In this document: positions 33,620 to 42,222 of the stretch, one piece after another | Layout of the letters: each line of letters starts with the position of its first letter | Position numbering within the stretch: the stretch's first letter is position 1 | NCBI RefSeq assembly: GCF_000612845.1 | Contig: NZ_CCAT010000043.1 | Coordinates: forward strand, 1-64,000 | Reading direction: 5' to 3' | DNA length: 64,000 nt | Source of the DNA: Clostridium ihumii AP5 | GTDB taxonomy: Bacteria > Bacillota > Clostridia > Clostridiales > Clostridiaceae | The notes under the pieces: generated by a model | Databases searched by the model: none | Told to the model about the DNA's origin: nothing | Seen by the model: the letters and a program-made list of their open reading frames with translations, nothing else | Position numbers and translations under genes: made by a program

Positions 33620-34618
33620 ATGAGAAAAAATTTATACAAGATTTTAGTAGTAACTTTAATTGCTACATCTACAGTTTTATATGGTTGTGGAGCAAAGAAT
33701 AATGATGTTAATGCAAATAGCAATAAAACAGTGGCTGAGTCAAAGGAAGTTAGTAAAGCTACTTATCCAGTAACAGTAAAAAATTATGATGGAAATGATT
33801 TAGTTGTAAAGGAAGAGCCAAGTAAAATTGCATCTTTAACATTAGGTATGGATGAAATGTTATTAGAAATGGTAGAAGATGATAAGGTTGTAGGATTATC
33901 AGGAAAAAATGCAGATGATGAAGCAGTATCAAATGTTGCAGATAAAGCAACAAAATTTCCTAAAATAGAAAATAATATTGAAGTGCTTTTAGCTCAAAAG
34001 CCAGATTTAGTTATAGGCTCAAGTTGGATTAAAAAAGAGTTTTTAGAGCAATTAAAAGAAAACAATATAACTTATTATGGATATAAAACTCCAGAAACAA
34101 TAGAAGAGCAAAAAGAGATTATAATAGATTTATCTAAAATAGTTGGAAATGAAGAAAAAGGAAAAGAAATAGTTAAGGACATTGATACTAGATTAGAAAA
34201 AGTTCAAAAGACTATTAAAGATTCAAAATTTAAAGATGTAAAAGTTATGGCATATAATATGCATGGAAGTAGTAATGGGAAAAACACAATATTTGATGAT
34301 ATTGTGAAGAATATAGGTGCAGTTAATGTATCTTCAGAAGCAGGACTTGAAGGTGTTGCAAAAATATCAAAAGAAAAAATAATAGAATTAAATCCAGAAG
34401 TATTAGTATTAATGGCATGGGAAAAAGATGATTTGAAAGAATTTGAAGCCTTTGCAGAAGACTTAAAAAACGATAAGAGTTTAGAAAATGTAGATGCAAT
34501 AAAAAATGGAAGAGTGTATATTGCATCAAATAGATATATGACATCAGTTTCACAACACATAATAGAAGGTGTTGAATTTATGGCTGAATCCATATATAAG
34601 GATGTATATAAAAAATAG
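33620..34618 (+). CDS. Iron/corrinoid-type ABC transporter substrate-binding lipoprotein
   Basis: 332-residue class III binding protein. The signal peptide ends in a lipobox (LYGC at about residues 19-22), so it is tethered to the outer face of the membrane. The mature domain has the FecB/FhuD/BtuF layout: VVKEEPSKIASLTLGMDEML at the start of lobe 1, QKPDLVIGSSWIKKEFLEQL, a long linker helix (KGKEIVKDIDTRLEKVQKTI) and lobe 2 (DVKVMAYNMHGSSNGKNTIFD). Ligand could be a ferric siderophore, heme or a corrinoid. ATG 33620 follows GGGGGAAA. The permease and ATPase genes follow. No Fur box was found upstream. Confidence 0.88.
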   Translation: MRKNLYKILVVTLIATSTVLYGCGAKNNDVNANSNKTVAESKEVSKATYPVTVKNYDGNDLVVKEEPSKIASLTLGMDEMLLEMVEDDKVVGLSGKNADDEAVSNVADKATKFPKIENNIEVLLAQKPDLVIGSSWIKKEFLEQLKENNITYYGYKTPETIEEQKEIIIDLSKIVGNEEKGKEIVKDIDTRLEKVQKTIKDSKFKDVKVMAYNMHGSSNGKNTIFDDIVKNIGAVNVSSEAGLEGVAKISKEKIIELNPEVLVLMAWEKDDLKEFEAFAEDLKNDKSLENVDAIKNGRVYIASNRYMTSVSQHIIEGVEFMAESIYKDVYKK

Positions 34619-34627
34619 TTAAATAAT

Positions 34628-34697
34628 TAAGAGATTATTTTAAATTAATACTTTATATAATAGTTTAGTATTAATTTTCTAAGTAATCTCTTATTTT
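34628..34697 (+). terminator. Internal hairpin between binding-protein and permease genes
   Basis: TAAGAGATTA (34628-34637) pairs with TAATCTCTTA (34684-34693), with an inner stem AATTAATACT/AGTATTAATT, followed by TTTTTAT. Placed inside the operon, it probably lets most transcripts stop after the binding protein gene, giving excess binding protein. Confidence 0.7.
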
Positions 34698-34705
34698 TAT
34701 GGAGC

Positions 34706-35746
34706 GTGATTATTATTAGAAACAAAAAGAAAAAGTTATATATAATTTTAATGGTATCATTAATAGTTTCTATAATTGTAGGAACTTCAATTGGAGCTGT
34801 TAATGTACCTATTGATGAAACTATAAAAATCATTATAAACAATTTATTTAATAAAAATATATTTATTTTAGACAGAAGTTTTGAAAGTATAATTTTTAAT
34901 GTTAGACTACCAAGAGTAATTGTAACAGCAATAGTAGGGGCAAGTCTTGCTATAGCTGGGACAGTAGTACAAAGTATTTTTAGAAATCCCATGGCTGATC
35001 CAGGAGTTATAGGAATATCAAGTGGAGCTAGTTTAGGTGCAATAGTTGCAATATTTTTAGGATTAAGTGGAATGAGTATATATTTTGTGCCTGTTTTTGC
35101 TATTTTAGGTGCATTGCTTATTGCACTTTTAATTTATCGTTTAGCTAATAGAAAAAATGAGCATGCATCAATGTTAAGTCTTATTTTATCAGGTATAGCT
35201 ATTAGTACATTTATAAGAGGCATAATTTCATTTATTTTGACAAGCTTAAATGAAGAACAAATGAAATCATATATGTTTTGGTCAATTGGAAGCTTAGCAG
35301 ATAGAAGATGGGAACATGTAAAGCTAATATTAATTCCAAGTATAATATGTATATTTATGCTTAGAAAGTATTCTCATGATCTTAATATATTATTATTAGG
35401 TGATGAAGAAGCCCATTCCTTAGGGTTAAATCCAAATAAAACTAGAAAAAAGATATTGTTATGGGCATCTATAACAACAGCTTTAGCTGTTAGTGTAAGT
35501 GGTGGAATAAGTTTTATAGGGTTAATTATTCCACATATAATGAGATTAATTGTAGGTCCTGATAACAAATTGTTATTATCTTCTAGTGCATTACTTGGTG
35601 CCATATTTCTAATTGGATGCGATTTAATAGCTAGAATTTTATTATCACCAATAGAATTAAGTGTAGGAATAATTACGTCCATAATTGGTGCACCTTACTT
35701 TTTATATTTATTAAATAAAAACAGAAAAGATGGTGTTATATTATAA
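34706..35746 (+). CDS. FecCD-family ABC transporter permease
   Basis: 346-residue membrane protein with about ten hydrophobic segments of the BtuC/FecCD family. Diagnostic stretches are RLPRVIVTAIVGASLAIAG, FRNPMADPGVIGISSGASLG and the ATPase-contact loop LGLNPNKTRKKILLWASIT. It should pair as a dimer with the next gene product and the preceding lipoprotein. The start is uncertain: GTG 34706 lies only one base after GGAG (34701-34704), while in-frame ATT codons at 34712 and 34715 have ideal spacing. Coordinates use the GTG. Confidence 0.88.
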   Translation: MIIIRNKKKKLYIILMVSLIVSIIVGTSIGAVNVPIDETIKIIINNLFNKNIFILDRSFESIIFNVRLPRVIVTAIVGASLAIAGTVVQSIFRNPMADPGVIGISSGASLGAIVAIFLGLSGMSIYFVPVFAILGALLIALLIYRLANRKNEHASMLSLILSGIAISTFIRGIISFILTSLNEEQMKSYMFWSIGSLADRRWEHVKLILIPSIICIFMLRKYSHDLNILLLGDEEAHSLGLNPNKTRKKILLWASITTALAVSVSGGISFIGLIIPHIMRLIVGPDNKLLLSSSALLGAIFLIGCDLIARILLSPIELSVGIITSIIGAPYFLYLLNKNRKDGVIL

Positions 35747-36531
35747 TGAATGAAGCTATAATGACTATAGAAAATTTGAATTTTAAGGTGCAAAACAAAC
35801 ATATATTAAAAAATATTAATTTAGAATTTTATAAGGGTGAGTTAGTTGGGATAATTGGACCTAATGGAGCTGGAAAAAGCACTCTTTTAAAGTGTTTTAA
35901 TGGTATAAATACATATGAAGGTACAATTTGTATAAAAGGTAAAGATATTAAAAAATATGAAGATAAAATATTAGCACAAAATATATCTTTCATGAATCAA
36001 AATACAAATATAAATTTTCCTTTTAGTTGTGAAGATATTATTTTAATGGGGAGATATCCTTATATAAAAAGTGGATATGATTTAAAAGAAAGTGATAAAA
36101 TAATTGCTAAAAAATATATGGAATACATGAATATAATTGATTTAAGAGAAAAGAAAATAACAGAATTATCCGGTGGAGAAAGGCAGAGAGTACTATTTTC
36201 AAAAGTGCTAACACAAGAAACAGATATAATACTATTAGATGAACCAACATCAAATTTAGATATAAAATATCAAGAAGAAATATTTAAGTATATGAAAAAA
36301 CTTACTGAAGAACAAAAATTAATAGTAACTACAATACATGATTTAAGAGTTGCCATTAAATACTGCACAAAACTTATTTTAATTAAAAATGGATATGTAA
36401 TTGCTAATGGAAAATGCAATGAAGTTATAACTGAAGAAAATATAAAAATGGCATATGATATAGATGTTAGTGTTTATAAAAATCCAGTGACAAATAATTT
36501 AGATTTTTGTATAAAAGATGATATAACTTAG
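35746..36531 (+). CDS. FecE-type ABC transporter ATP-binding protein
   Basis: 261-residue ATPase subunit of the FecCDE/BtuD type. Walker A GPNGAGKST (about 37-45), signature ELSGGERQR (about 142), Walker B IILLDEPTSNLD (about 163) and the switch His in TIHDL are intact. The start ATG overlaps the last base of the permease stop (TAATG), so translation is coupled. The three-gene unit imports a metal chelate; which one cannot be told from these sequences. Confidence 0.9.
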   Translation: MNEAIMTIENLNFKVQNKHILKNINLEFYKGELVGIIGPNGAGKSTLLKCFNGINTYEGTICIKGKDIKKYEDKILAQNISFMNQNTNINFPFSCEDIILMGRYPYIKSGYDLKESDKIIAKKYMEYMNIIDLREKKITELSGGERQRVLFSKVLTQETDIILLDEPTSNLDIKYQEEIFKYMKKLTEEQKLIVTTIHDLRVAIKYCTKLILIKNGYVIANGKCNEVITEENIKMAYDIDVSVYKNPVTNNLDFCIKDDIT

Positions 36532-36546
36532 TAAAAGTATATAAAT

Positions 36547-36588
36547 AAAAGGTTGTACAAATTCTTAGAACTTGTACAACCTTTTAAT
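36547..36588 (+). terminator. Bidirectional terminator
   Basis: AAAAGGTTGTACAA (36547-36560) and TTGTACAACCTTTT (36572-36585) form a perfect 14-base stem with T tracts on both strands, serving the importer operon and the convergent sigma/anti-sigma operon. Confidence 0.9.
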
Positions 36589-36597
36589 TTTAAAGAG

Positions 36598-37560
36598 TTA
36601 ATCTAAACGTAGTTTTAGATAACAATCATTTAATATGTGATTGTTATTTTCAAGATCAACTTTTATTAAGCTTATTTCAGTTAAATTAGTAGTATCTAGA
36701 ATAAAATTATAATATCCAATATTGTCATTATAATTGTAAGTACTATCTGAAGGATGAAATACATTGCCACTAGGTGTTTTTAAAACTAAAGAACTACTAG
36801 GACAAGTAAGCAAAGCTGATGTGAATTTAATTTTTATTTTAAATGGATATATTTTAACTTCTTCAATATTAAATCCTAAAGTGTCTTCTATAACATTATT
36901 TTTATTTACTTCTACTATTTCAATATTATTTTTAAGATTTCTATTATTTATTTTAAATTTGAAATTCCATTTAGCATTAAATTTTAAATCATTTTTTAAT
37001 AAGTCAGAATTTATATTTTTAATTGCAGCATTATTAAAAGTTAAATTTATATCTAAATCTTCATCTAAATTTAAGTTATCAATATTGAAAGTATATAAAA
37101 TATCCTGAGAACTATCATCATTGTATTTATAATTACCTGATATACAATTATATTCTTTTGGTGAATTTCCTAATTTTAAACTTATATCTTCAAAATTAAC
37201 GTTAGATTTATTTACATTTACGGAAATATATATTTGATTATCATCTAATAATACGTCTTTTATTGTAATTTTTATATTGCTTTTTTCAATGCTTTGTCCT
37301 ATTGGAGTTGTATAAGAATTAACTATAGACTCATTTATATTGTCATGGAAAAAAGTAGCTATAGAATTTTTAAATGTTTCTAATGCATTTGTTATATTAT
37401 TAAAAGAAACTCCCAATATTAATATACTCAAAGAAAGTGCTATTGCATAATTTATGTGTGATTTTTTCTTTTTCAAATTATCATGTTCTGCTCTATTTAT
37501 GGAATCAATAGTTATATTATCAATATTTTTAGGTATATCAATATTTTTTAAATCATTCAT
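36598..37560 (-). CDS. Anti-sigma factor-like membrane protein (DUF4179-like)
   Basis: 320-residue single-span protein. A short cytoplasmic part (about residues 1-38) with charged helix, one hydrophobic helix (about 40-55, AIALSLSILILGVSF) and a large extracytoplasmic domain of about 260 residues with many beta strands and a conserved start (GQSIEKSNIKITIKDVLLDD) typical of DUF4179 proteins. It overlaps the sigma gene by 8 bases, the usual arrangement of ECF sigma/anti-sigma pairs. ATG 37560 is preferred because AAGGAAGGA lies about 10 bases upstream; an in-frame ATG at 37569 is too close. Confidence 0.75.
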   Translation of the reverse strand: MNDLKNIDIPKNIDNITIDSINRAEHDNLKKKKSHINYAIALSLSILILGVSFNNITNALETFKNSIATFFHDNINESIVNSYTTPIGQSIEKSNIKITIKDVLLDDNQIYISVNVNKSNVNFEDISLKLGNSPKEYNCISGNYKYNDDSSQDILYTFNIDNLNLDEDLDINLTFNNAAIKNINSDLLKNDLKFNAKWNFKFKINNRNLKNNIEIVEVNKNNVIEDTLGFNIEEVKIYPFKIKIKFTSALLTCPSSSLVLKTPSGNVFHPSDSTYNYNDNIGYYNFILDTTNLTEISLIKVDLENNNHILNDCYLKLRLD

Positions 37561-38125
37561 TAAAATCATATCCTTCCTTTAAATATTTAAGTAACATATC
37601 TTTTGCTCTGTAAATATAAGATTTTACTGTGTTTTCTTTGCAATTCATTACAAGTGAAATTTCTTTTATTGATAAATTTTGAAAGTATTTTAAGATAATT
37701 GCTGTTTTATACTTAGGTTTTAAATTATCAATAGCATTATACAAGTCTAATTTATCCTCAATAGATATAGTGTTTTCTTTAGTAAATTTATTTTTTATAC
37801 AATCTAAATCTATAAATTTATTTTTATTATTTAGTTTACTATAGGCATTATTTATAAGTATTTTAGTTATCCAAGTTTTGAAGAAATTTGGATTTTTAAG
37901 TTTATGAATAGATATATAAGCTTTATAAACAGTTTCGCTATAAATTTCTAATGCATCAACTTCAGTTTTTACATATAGAAATGCTGTTTTATAAAGATAT
38001 TCTTTATTTAAAAAAATTAATTCAGCAAAAGAATCTTTTGATCCTAAAATAGAATTTTCTATTAAACTCAAGTAATCTGAACTAGTGTTAAAAGCTTCAT
38101 TAGTTAAAGAATTTAAATTTTCCAA
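37553..38125 (-). CDS. ECF sigma factor (SigV/SigW-like)
   Basis: 190-residue sigma-70 family factor. Region 2 spans about residues 28-95 (FAELIFLNKEYLYKTAFLYV through NPNFFKTWITKILINNAYSK) and region 4 about 125-180 with the helix-turn-helix LSIKEISLVMNCKENTVKSY. The TTG at 38125 follows TAGGAGGTGA, an excellent site. The next gene is its probable membrane anti-sigma factor. The signal and regulon are unknown; autoregulation is the norm for such pairs. Confidence 0.88.
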   Translation of the reverse strand: MENLNSLTNEAFNTSSDYLSLIENSILGSKDSFAELIFLNKEYLYKTAFLYVKTEVDALEIYSETVYKAYISIHKLKNPNFFKTWITKILINNAYSKLNNKNKFIDLDCIKNKFTKENTISIEDKLDLYNAIDNLKPKYKTAIILKYFQNLSIKEISLVMNCKENTVKSYIYRAKDMLLKYLKEGYDFNE

Positions 38126-38808
38126 AAAATCACCTCCTAATAATTATTAAATATGGAAATATAAAAGTAAATAAAATTAATTATATCTATAAAATTCTAA
38201 GCTCAAATTTAAAATATTATATTTATTAAAGAACACTTGTAAAATTAAAGTTATTACTATATTTGTAATAAATTTAAAATTTTAAAATATAGATTAAAAT
38301 TATCAATTGAAATATGTATAATCTAAAGTTTAAACTTGCATTACTATATATTAGACGGTAAACATAGCATAAAAGTTGCACTAAAAATAAAATATTATAA
38401 TTTATCGTTTAAATAAAACAACTATGGTTTATTTTTTTATAAACCATAGTTGACAAATTAATTAAATTTCAATAATATTGCTTATTGAGGATTTCAAATG
38501 AGAAATTAAATAATATTAATTTAAAATGAAGAAATCATTATCAAAGATAGAATTGAAAATTAAGATTACGAATTAATAAGTTTATAAAATACTAGATTGT
38601 AGCCACATAGTTTACATATAGAAAAAGCAAAGTACATAGTGAAAGGAGTGTATTAGTTCAATTTCAATAATATTAAAATGGTGTTGTCACAATTAATTTC
38701 ATGGCTAAATAATTTATTGTATAAAGATATAATGAAGAAAAATAAATTTGTTGAAAGGATAAGTTGCTTAAAGTGAATAGCTTTTTATAAGCAGCAAAGG
38801 ATTTTATT
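38126..38808. other. Intergenic region with an orphan minus-strand hairpin
   Basis: About 680 bases between divergent genes. CAACTATGGTTTA (38419-38431) pairs with TAAACCATAGTTG (38440-38452). On the minus strand the stem is followed by TTTTATTT, so it looks like a terminator, yet no minus-strand gene ends there; an antisense or small RNA is possible. No protein gene is supportable. Confidence 0.4.
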
Positions 38809-40719
38809 ATGGACAAAAATAAAATTGCATCTACAACTATGTTGTTTATAGTTATAGTTGGAACAATAGTAGGATTTAAAACTGTATTTGGGAATGAAAA
38901 TACATTAGTTGCAGTAGCTGGTATAACTGCAGCGTTATCATTATTAGGAACGGATTATACAATTAATCCAATAAAAAATACAATATACTTTGTGAGTTTA
39001 GAGGTGGGAATAGGAGTTTTAACATATATAGCATCAGTTAATGCTTTTTTAGGATTTATAATAACATTTATATCTATATTCTATATATTATATTCATTCA
39101 CATATAATACAAAAAAACCTACTTATGTAGCATTTACATTGGGATATTTCTTTATGTTATATACACCTGTAACTTTTGATTTATTACCTAGAAGACTTAT
39201 AGGACTTGCTAGTTGTGGTTTGCTAATTATGATAATGCAAATGATTGTAAATAGAAATAAATTGAAAAAAGAAGCTCAACATGGAATAAAGTCATCTATA
39301 AAATATATATCTGAAGAAATAGATTTGATTTTATCAGGTGATAAATCTATAGAAAAAATAAATAATGTAACCTACAATAATTTAAAAAACATACTGGAAT
39401 CTATTTATAAAAGAATAGATTCAAAAATAAAATTACCTACTAATATAATGCAGTACTTATTTATAAGTCAATATTTAGAACGTATAAATTTAGTTTTGAA
39501 TAGAGTGAAAATGTATGGCAAAGAAGATGAATATAATACAGTGATAATTGAAGTTCAAAAAATATTAGTCAGATTAAATTTGTTTATTGAAGGAAATTTA
39601 TGCTTAAAAGAGTTGATAGTTGGTTTAGAAAATGCATTAAAAGATATTGAACAATCTAAAAAAATGCATTATTTAAACTTTGAATTATATCAATGTATAG
39701 AAACATTAAGGGATGACTTAGGATATAAAGAAGATTATGTTCAAAAAATGGATGAAAATTATATTTCATCTAAAGTTATATATGGGTTGAATAATTTAAA
39801 AAATAATATTAATAGAGACTCGCTTAAATTCACATTTGCATTTAGAGGGGCATTGATAACAAGTCTTGGAGTGTTTATAGTAAGTTTATTCAATCTTCAA
39901 TATGGGAAATGGTTAGTTTTTAGTTTGATTTCTATAGTTCAACCATATTTTGAAGCAAGCAAAACAAAAGGAAAAGATAGAATTATAGGAACTGTAATAG
40001 GTCTTTTAATATTTGAAATTTTATTTTCATTAGTGCCATCTATGGCTGGTAGAACATTTATTATACTTTTAGTTGGATATATTAGTAATTATTTAACTGA
40101 GTATAGATATCAAATGATTTGCACAACAGTGTCTGCATTAGGGGCAGCAGCAATGATAGATACTGTTAATTATGTGTTTTTTAATAGAATGATATTTGTA
40201 ATTGTTGGAACATTGATTGCATTATATGCAAGTAAAATAATACTTCCATATAGAATTAGTGATGTTATAAAAAGGGAAATTAAATCATCCTTAGAGTTAA
40301 ATAAAAGTATAGTAGATAAGTTATATGATATAGGTGTTAAAAAGTTAAAAATAAATGATGATTTCAAAGAAATTTTAACTATAAACGAATTTTTGAATAA
40401 CAAAATAAGTAATAATAGTAATACATTATCATTAAGTAGTATAGATGAATTCTTATATAGTCAGCGTATATTTATGTATGAGATAAGATCACTTATAAAC
40501 AACTTTAAAACATATGTAAAGAATAATATGTACAGTTTAAAGTTAATTTATGACATTGAATTAATTTTAAATAAAGATATTACAGAACAAGATGTTACAG
40601 AGTGTTTTAATAATTTACAAAATAATGATGATAAATTAATATTAATTAATGTAGTAGAAATAAAATACAGCATGATGAAAGCTAGTAGAATTTATAATAA
40701 TATATTAAATGAAATATAA
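38809..40719 (+). CDS. FUSC family inner-membrane protein
   Basis: 636-residue protein with two clusters of hydrophobic segments (about residues 8-150 and 345-480), each followed by a long helical cytosolic region (about 150-340 and 485-636). This repeated layout and the phrase YGKWLVFSLISIVQPYFEAS match the FUSC/aromatic acid exporter (YccS/AaeB-like) family. It may export small aromatic or toxic acids. AAAGG precedes ATG 38809. Monocistronic with terminator. Confidence 0.78.
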   Translation: MDKNKIASTTMLFIVIVGTIVGFKTVFGNENTLVAVAGITAALSLLGTDYTINPIKNTIYFVSLEVGIGVLTYIASVNAFLGFIITFISIFYILYSFTYNTKKPTYVAFTLGYFFMLYTPVTFDLLPRRLIGLASCGLLIMIMQMIVNRNKLKKEAQHGIKSSIKYISEEIDLILSGDKSIEKINNVTYNNLKNILESIYKRIDSKIKLPTNIMQYLFISQYLERINLVLNRVKMYGKEDEYNTVIIEVQKILVRLNLFIEGNLCLKELIVGLENALKDIEQSKKMHYLNFELYQCIETLRDDLGYKEDYVQKMDENYISSKVIYGLNNLKNNINRDSLKFTFAFRGALITSLGVFIVSLFNLQYGKWLVFSLISIVQPYFEASKTKGKDRIIGTVIGLLIFEILFSLVPSMAGRTFIILLVGYISNYLTEYRYQMICTTVSALGAAAMIDTVNYVFFNRMIFVIVGTLIALYASKIILPYRISDVIKREIKSSLELNKSIVDKLYDIGVKKLKINDDFKEILTINEFLNNKISNNSNTLSLSSIDEFLYSQRIFMYEIRSLINNFKTYVKNNMYSLKLIYDIELILNKDITEQDVTECFNNLQNNDDKLILINVVEIKYSMMKASRIYNNILNEI

Positions 40720-40725
40720 AAGAGA

Positions 40726-40763
40726 AACTTCAAATGGATTAATTCTGTTTGAAGTTCTTTTAT
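40726..40763 (+). terminator. Terminator of the FUSC gene
   Basis: AACTTCAAA (40726-40734) and TTTGAAGTT (40748-40756) form a stem followed by CTTTTATTT. Confidence 0.7.
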
Positions 40764-40848
40764 TTAATATAATTTAATATATATGTAGTAAAATAAATTA
40801 AGTTAACTTTTAACATACGTTATACATTGTAATATTAAAATAAAAAAG

Positions 40849-40914
40849 GGGGAATTTATTCACTAAAATTATATTAGCGTGATTGAAAAGAGTTTAGTGA
40901 ATAAATAAAATTTT
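40849..40914 (+). promoter_or_regulatory. Possible split ribosome binding site bridged by a hairpin
   Basis: The gene starting at ATG 40915 has no purine-rich site in the usual place. GGGGGA lies about 62 bases upstream (40849-40854), and exactly between them TTTATTCACTAAA (40855-40867) pairs perfectly with TTTAGTGAATAAA (40893-40905). Folding would place GGGGGA about 9 bases from the ATG. An in-frame TAA at 40906 rules out any earlier start. Confidence 0.55.
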
Positions 40915-41790
40915 ATGAAGATAAATATAAAAAATATATCAAATGATTTTGTAAATTATTATGAGCAATCTAAAGAAAAAAACTTTGATGAAAAGTCAAA
41001 ATTATGGAATTTGCTTTATGAAAAGAAAAATAAAGATATTTTTGATGCTTATTTAAAATTAATGAGAATATTTGATAAAGAGTATCGACTAGAAAATAGA
41101 TATGAGCATGCTTTTAATAGATACAATAATGATTATGAAAACATTAAAAAGTTTAGTGAAAATATAGATAAGTATATAATAGAAACCTGTGATAAATGCA
41201 ATGAGTTATTTAATTTAAAAAATGAAAAATTAGAGTTAAATTTTGTATTGCTTGTGGGATTATACATGGTTGATGGATGGGTAACTGAATTTAACAATAA
41301 AACTACGGCATTTTTTGCAATTGAGTATATGAAAAATGAGGATGCAATAAAAATATTTTTAGCTCATGAAATTACACATAATATACACAATAATTTAATA
41401 GAATTTGGTAAAATTACATTGGCAGAACGATTATTTATTGAAGGAATTGCAGTGGCAGCATCAGAAGAATTATGTAATATAAAAGATAAAGGATTTTGTA
41501 TATATCACAATACAGAAAATGCTAATGAAATTGTTGAAAAATGCGAATTGCAATGGAGTAATGTAAAATTAGATATAATAGATAACTTAGATAATAAAAG
41601 TGATGAGTATACATCAAAATATTTTGCAGGAGATACTGGTAATGAAAATTTACCTAAAAGAGCTGGTTATGCATATGGATATAATATTGTGAAAAAATTA
41701 CTTAAAACAAATAGCTTTCAAGAACTTTTAAGATGGAATAAAGAAAAAGTAATATGTGAAGTAAAAAAATGTATAATAACTTTGAAATAG
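40915..41790 (+). CDS. Putative zinc metalloprotease (gluzincin-like)
   Basis: 291-residue soluble protein with HEITH (residues 151-155) in the context IFLAHEITHNIHNNL and a candidate third ligand Glu176 in LFIEGIAVAASEE, the pattern of HExxH-x(~20)-E gluzincins such as the DUF2268/DUF5700 group. No signal peptide, so cytoplasmic unless exported by another route. The first 120 residues are charged and helical. Its initiation region is unusual (see the split ribosome binding site at 40849-40914). Monocistronic with its own terminator. Confidence 0.72.
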   Translation: MKINIKNISNDFVNYYEQSKEKNFDEKSKLWNLLYEKKNKDIFDAYLKLMRIFDKEYRLENRYEHAFNRYNNDYENIKKFSENIDKYIIETCDKCNELFNLKNEKLELNFVLLVGLYMVDGWVTEFNNKTTAFFAIEYMKNEDAIKIFLAHEITHNIHNNLIEFGKITLAERLFIEGIAVAASEELCNIKDKGFCIYHNTENANEIVEKCELQWSNVKLDIIDNLDNKSDEYTSKYFAGDTGNENLPKRAGYAYGYNIVKKLLKTNSFQELLRWNKEKVICEVKKCIITLK

Positions 41791-41815
41791 AACATAGAAA
41801 AGATTAAATACATAT

Positions 41816-41853
41816 AAAAATCATAGATATAAATTTATCTATGATTTTTATTT
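41816..41853 (+). terminator. Terminator of the metalloprotease-like gene
   Basis: AAAAATCATAGATA and TATCTATGATTTTT form a 14-base stem around a short loop, followed by T-rich sequence. Confidence 0.85.
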
Positions 41854-42222
41854 TAAAAATATTAACAAAAAATTAAAAATTATTTTTTATTTTAAAAAAA
41901 TGTTAATAAAATTAGAAAATAAACGAAATATTTAGTAGGTATTTCTATTGTTTTATAATGTAATATTAGTATAAATTTATAAAATAATTAAATTATACTA
42001 ATAAAAACATTAAGAAATAAGAAATAATTTAGTAAATTTGTGGTATTATTTTAAAATAATTATACTAAATATAAAAATGTTAAATATTTAATATATTATG
42101 GTTGCTATTTTAGAATGAGTTAATAGTAAAATATGAGAATAAAATAGAAGTTTTAAAATTTAAGTAGTATAAATAATTTTAATAAAATATAAAAAATAAA
42201 AAGATGACTGGGGGAGTTAAAA
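41854..42222. other. AT-rich upstream region of the chemoreceptor gene
   Basis: About 370 bases of nearly pure A and T. No gene or recognisable regulatory element apart from the ribosome binding site GGGGGAG before 42223. Confidence 0.4.

Noticed and set aside
38678-38776. Possible 32-residue amphipathic peptide (MVLSQLISWLNNLLYKD...)
   Set aside because: No ribosome binding site at a usable distance; the nearest AAAGGAG is about 30 bases upstream and is followed by a stop in its own frame.
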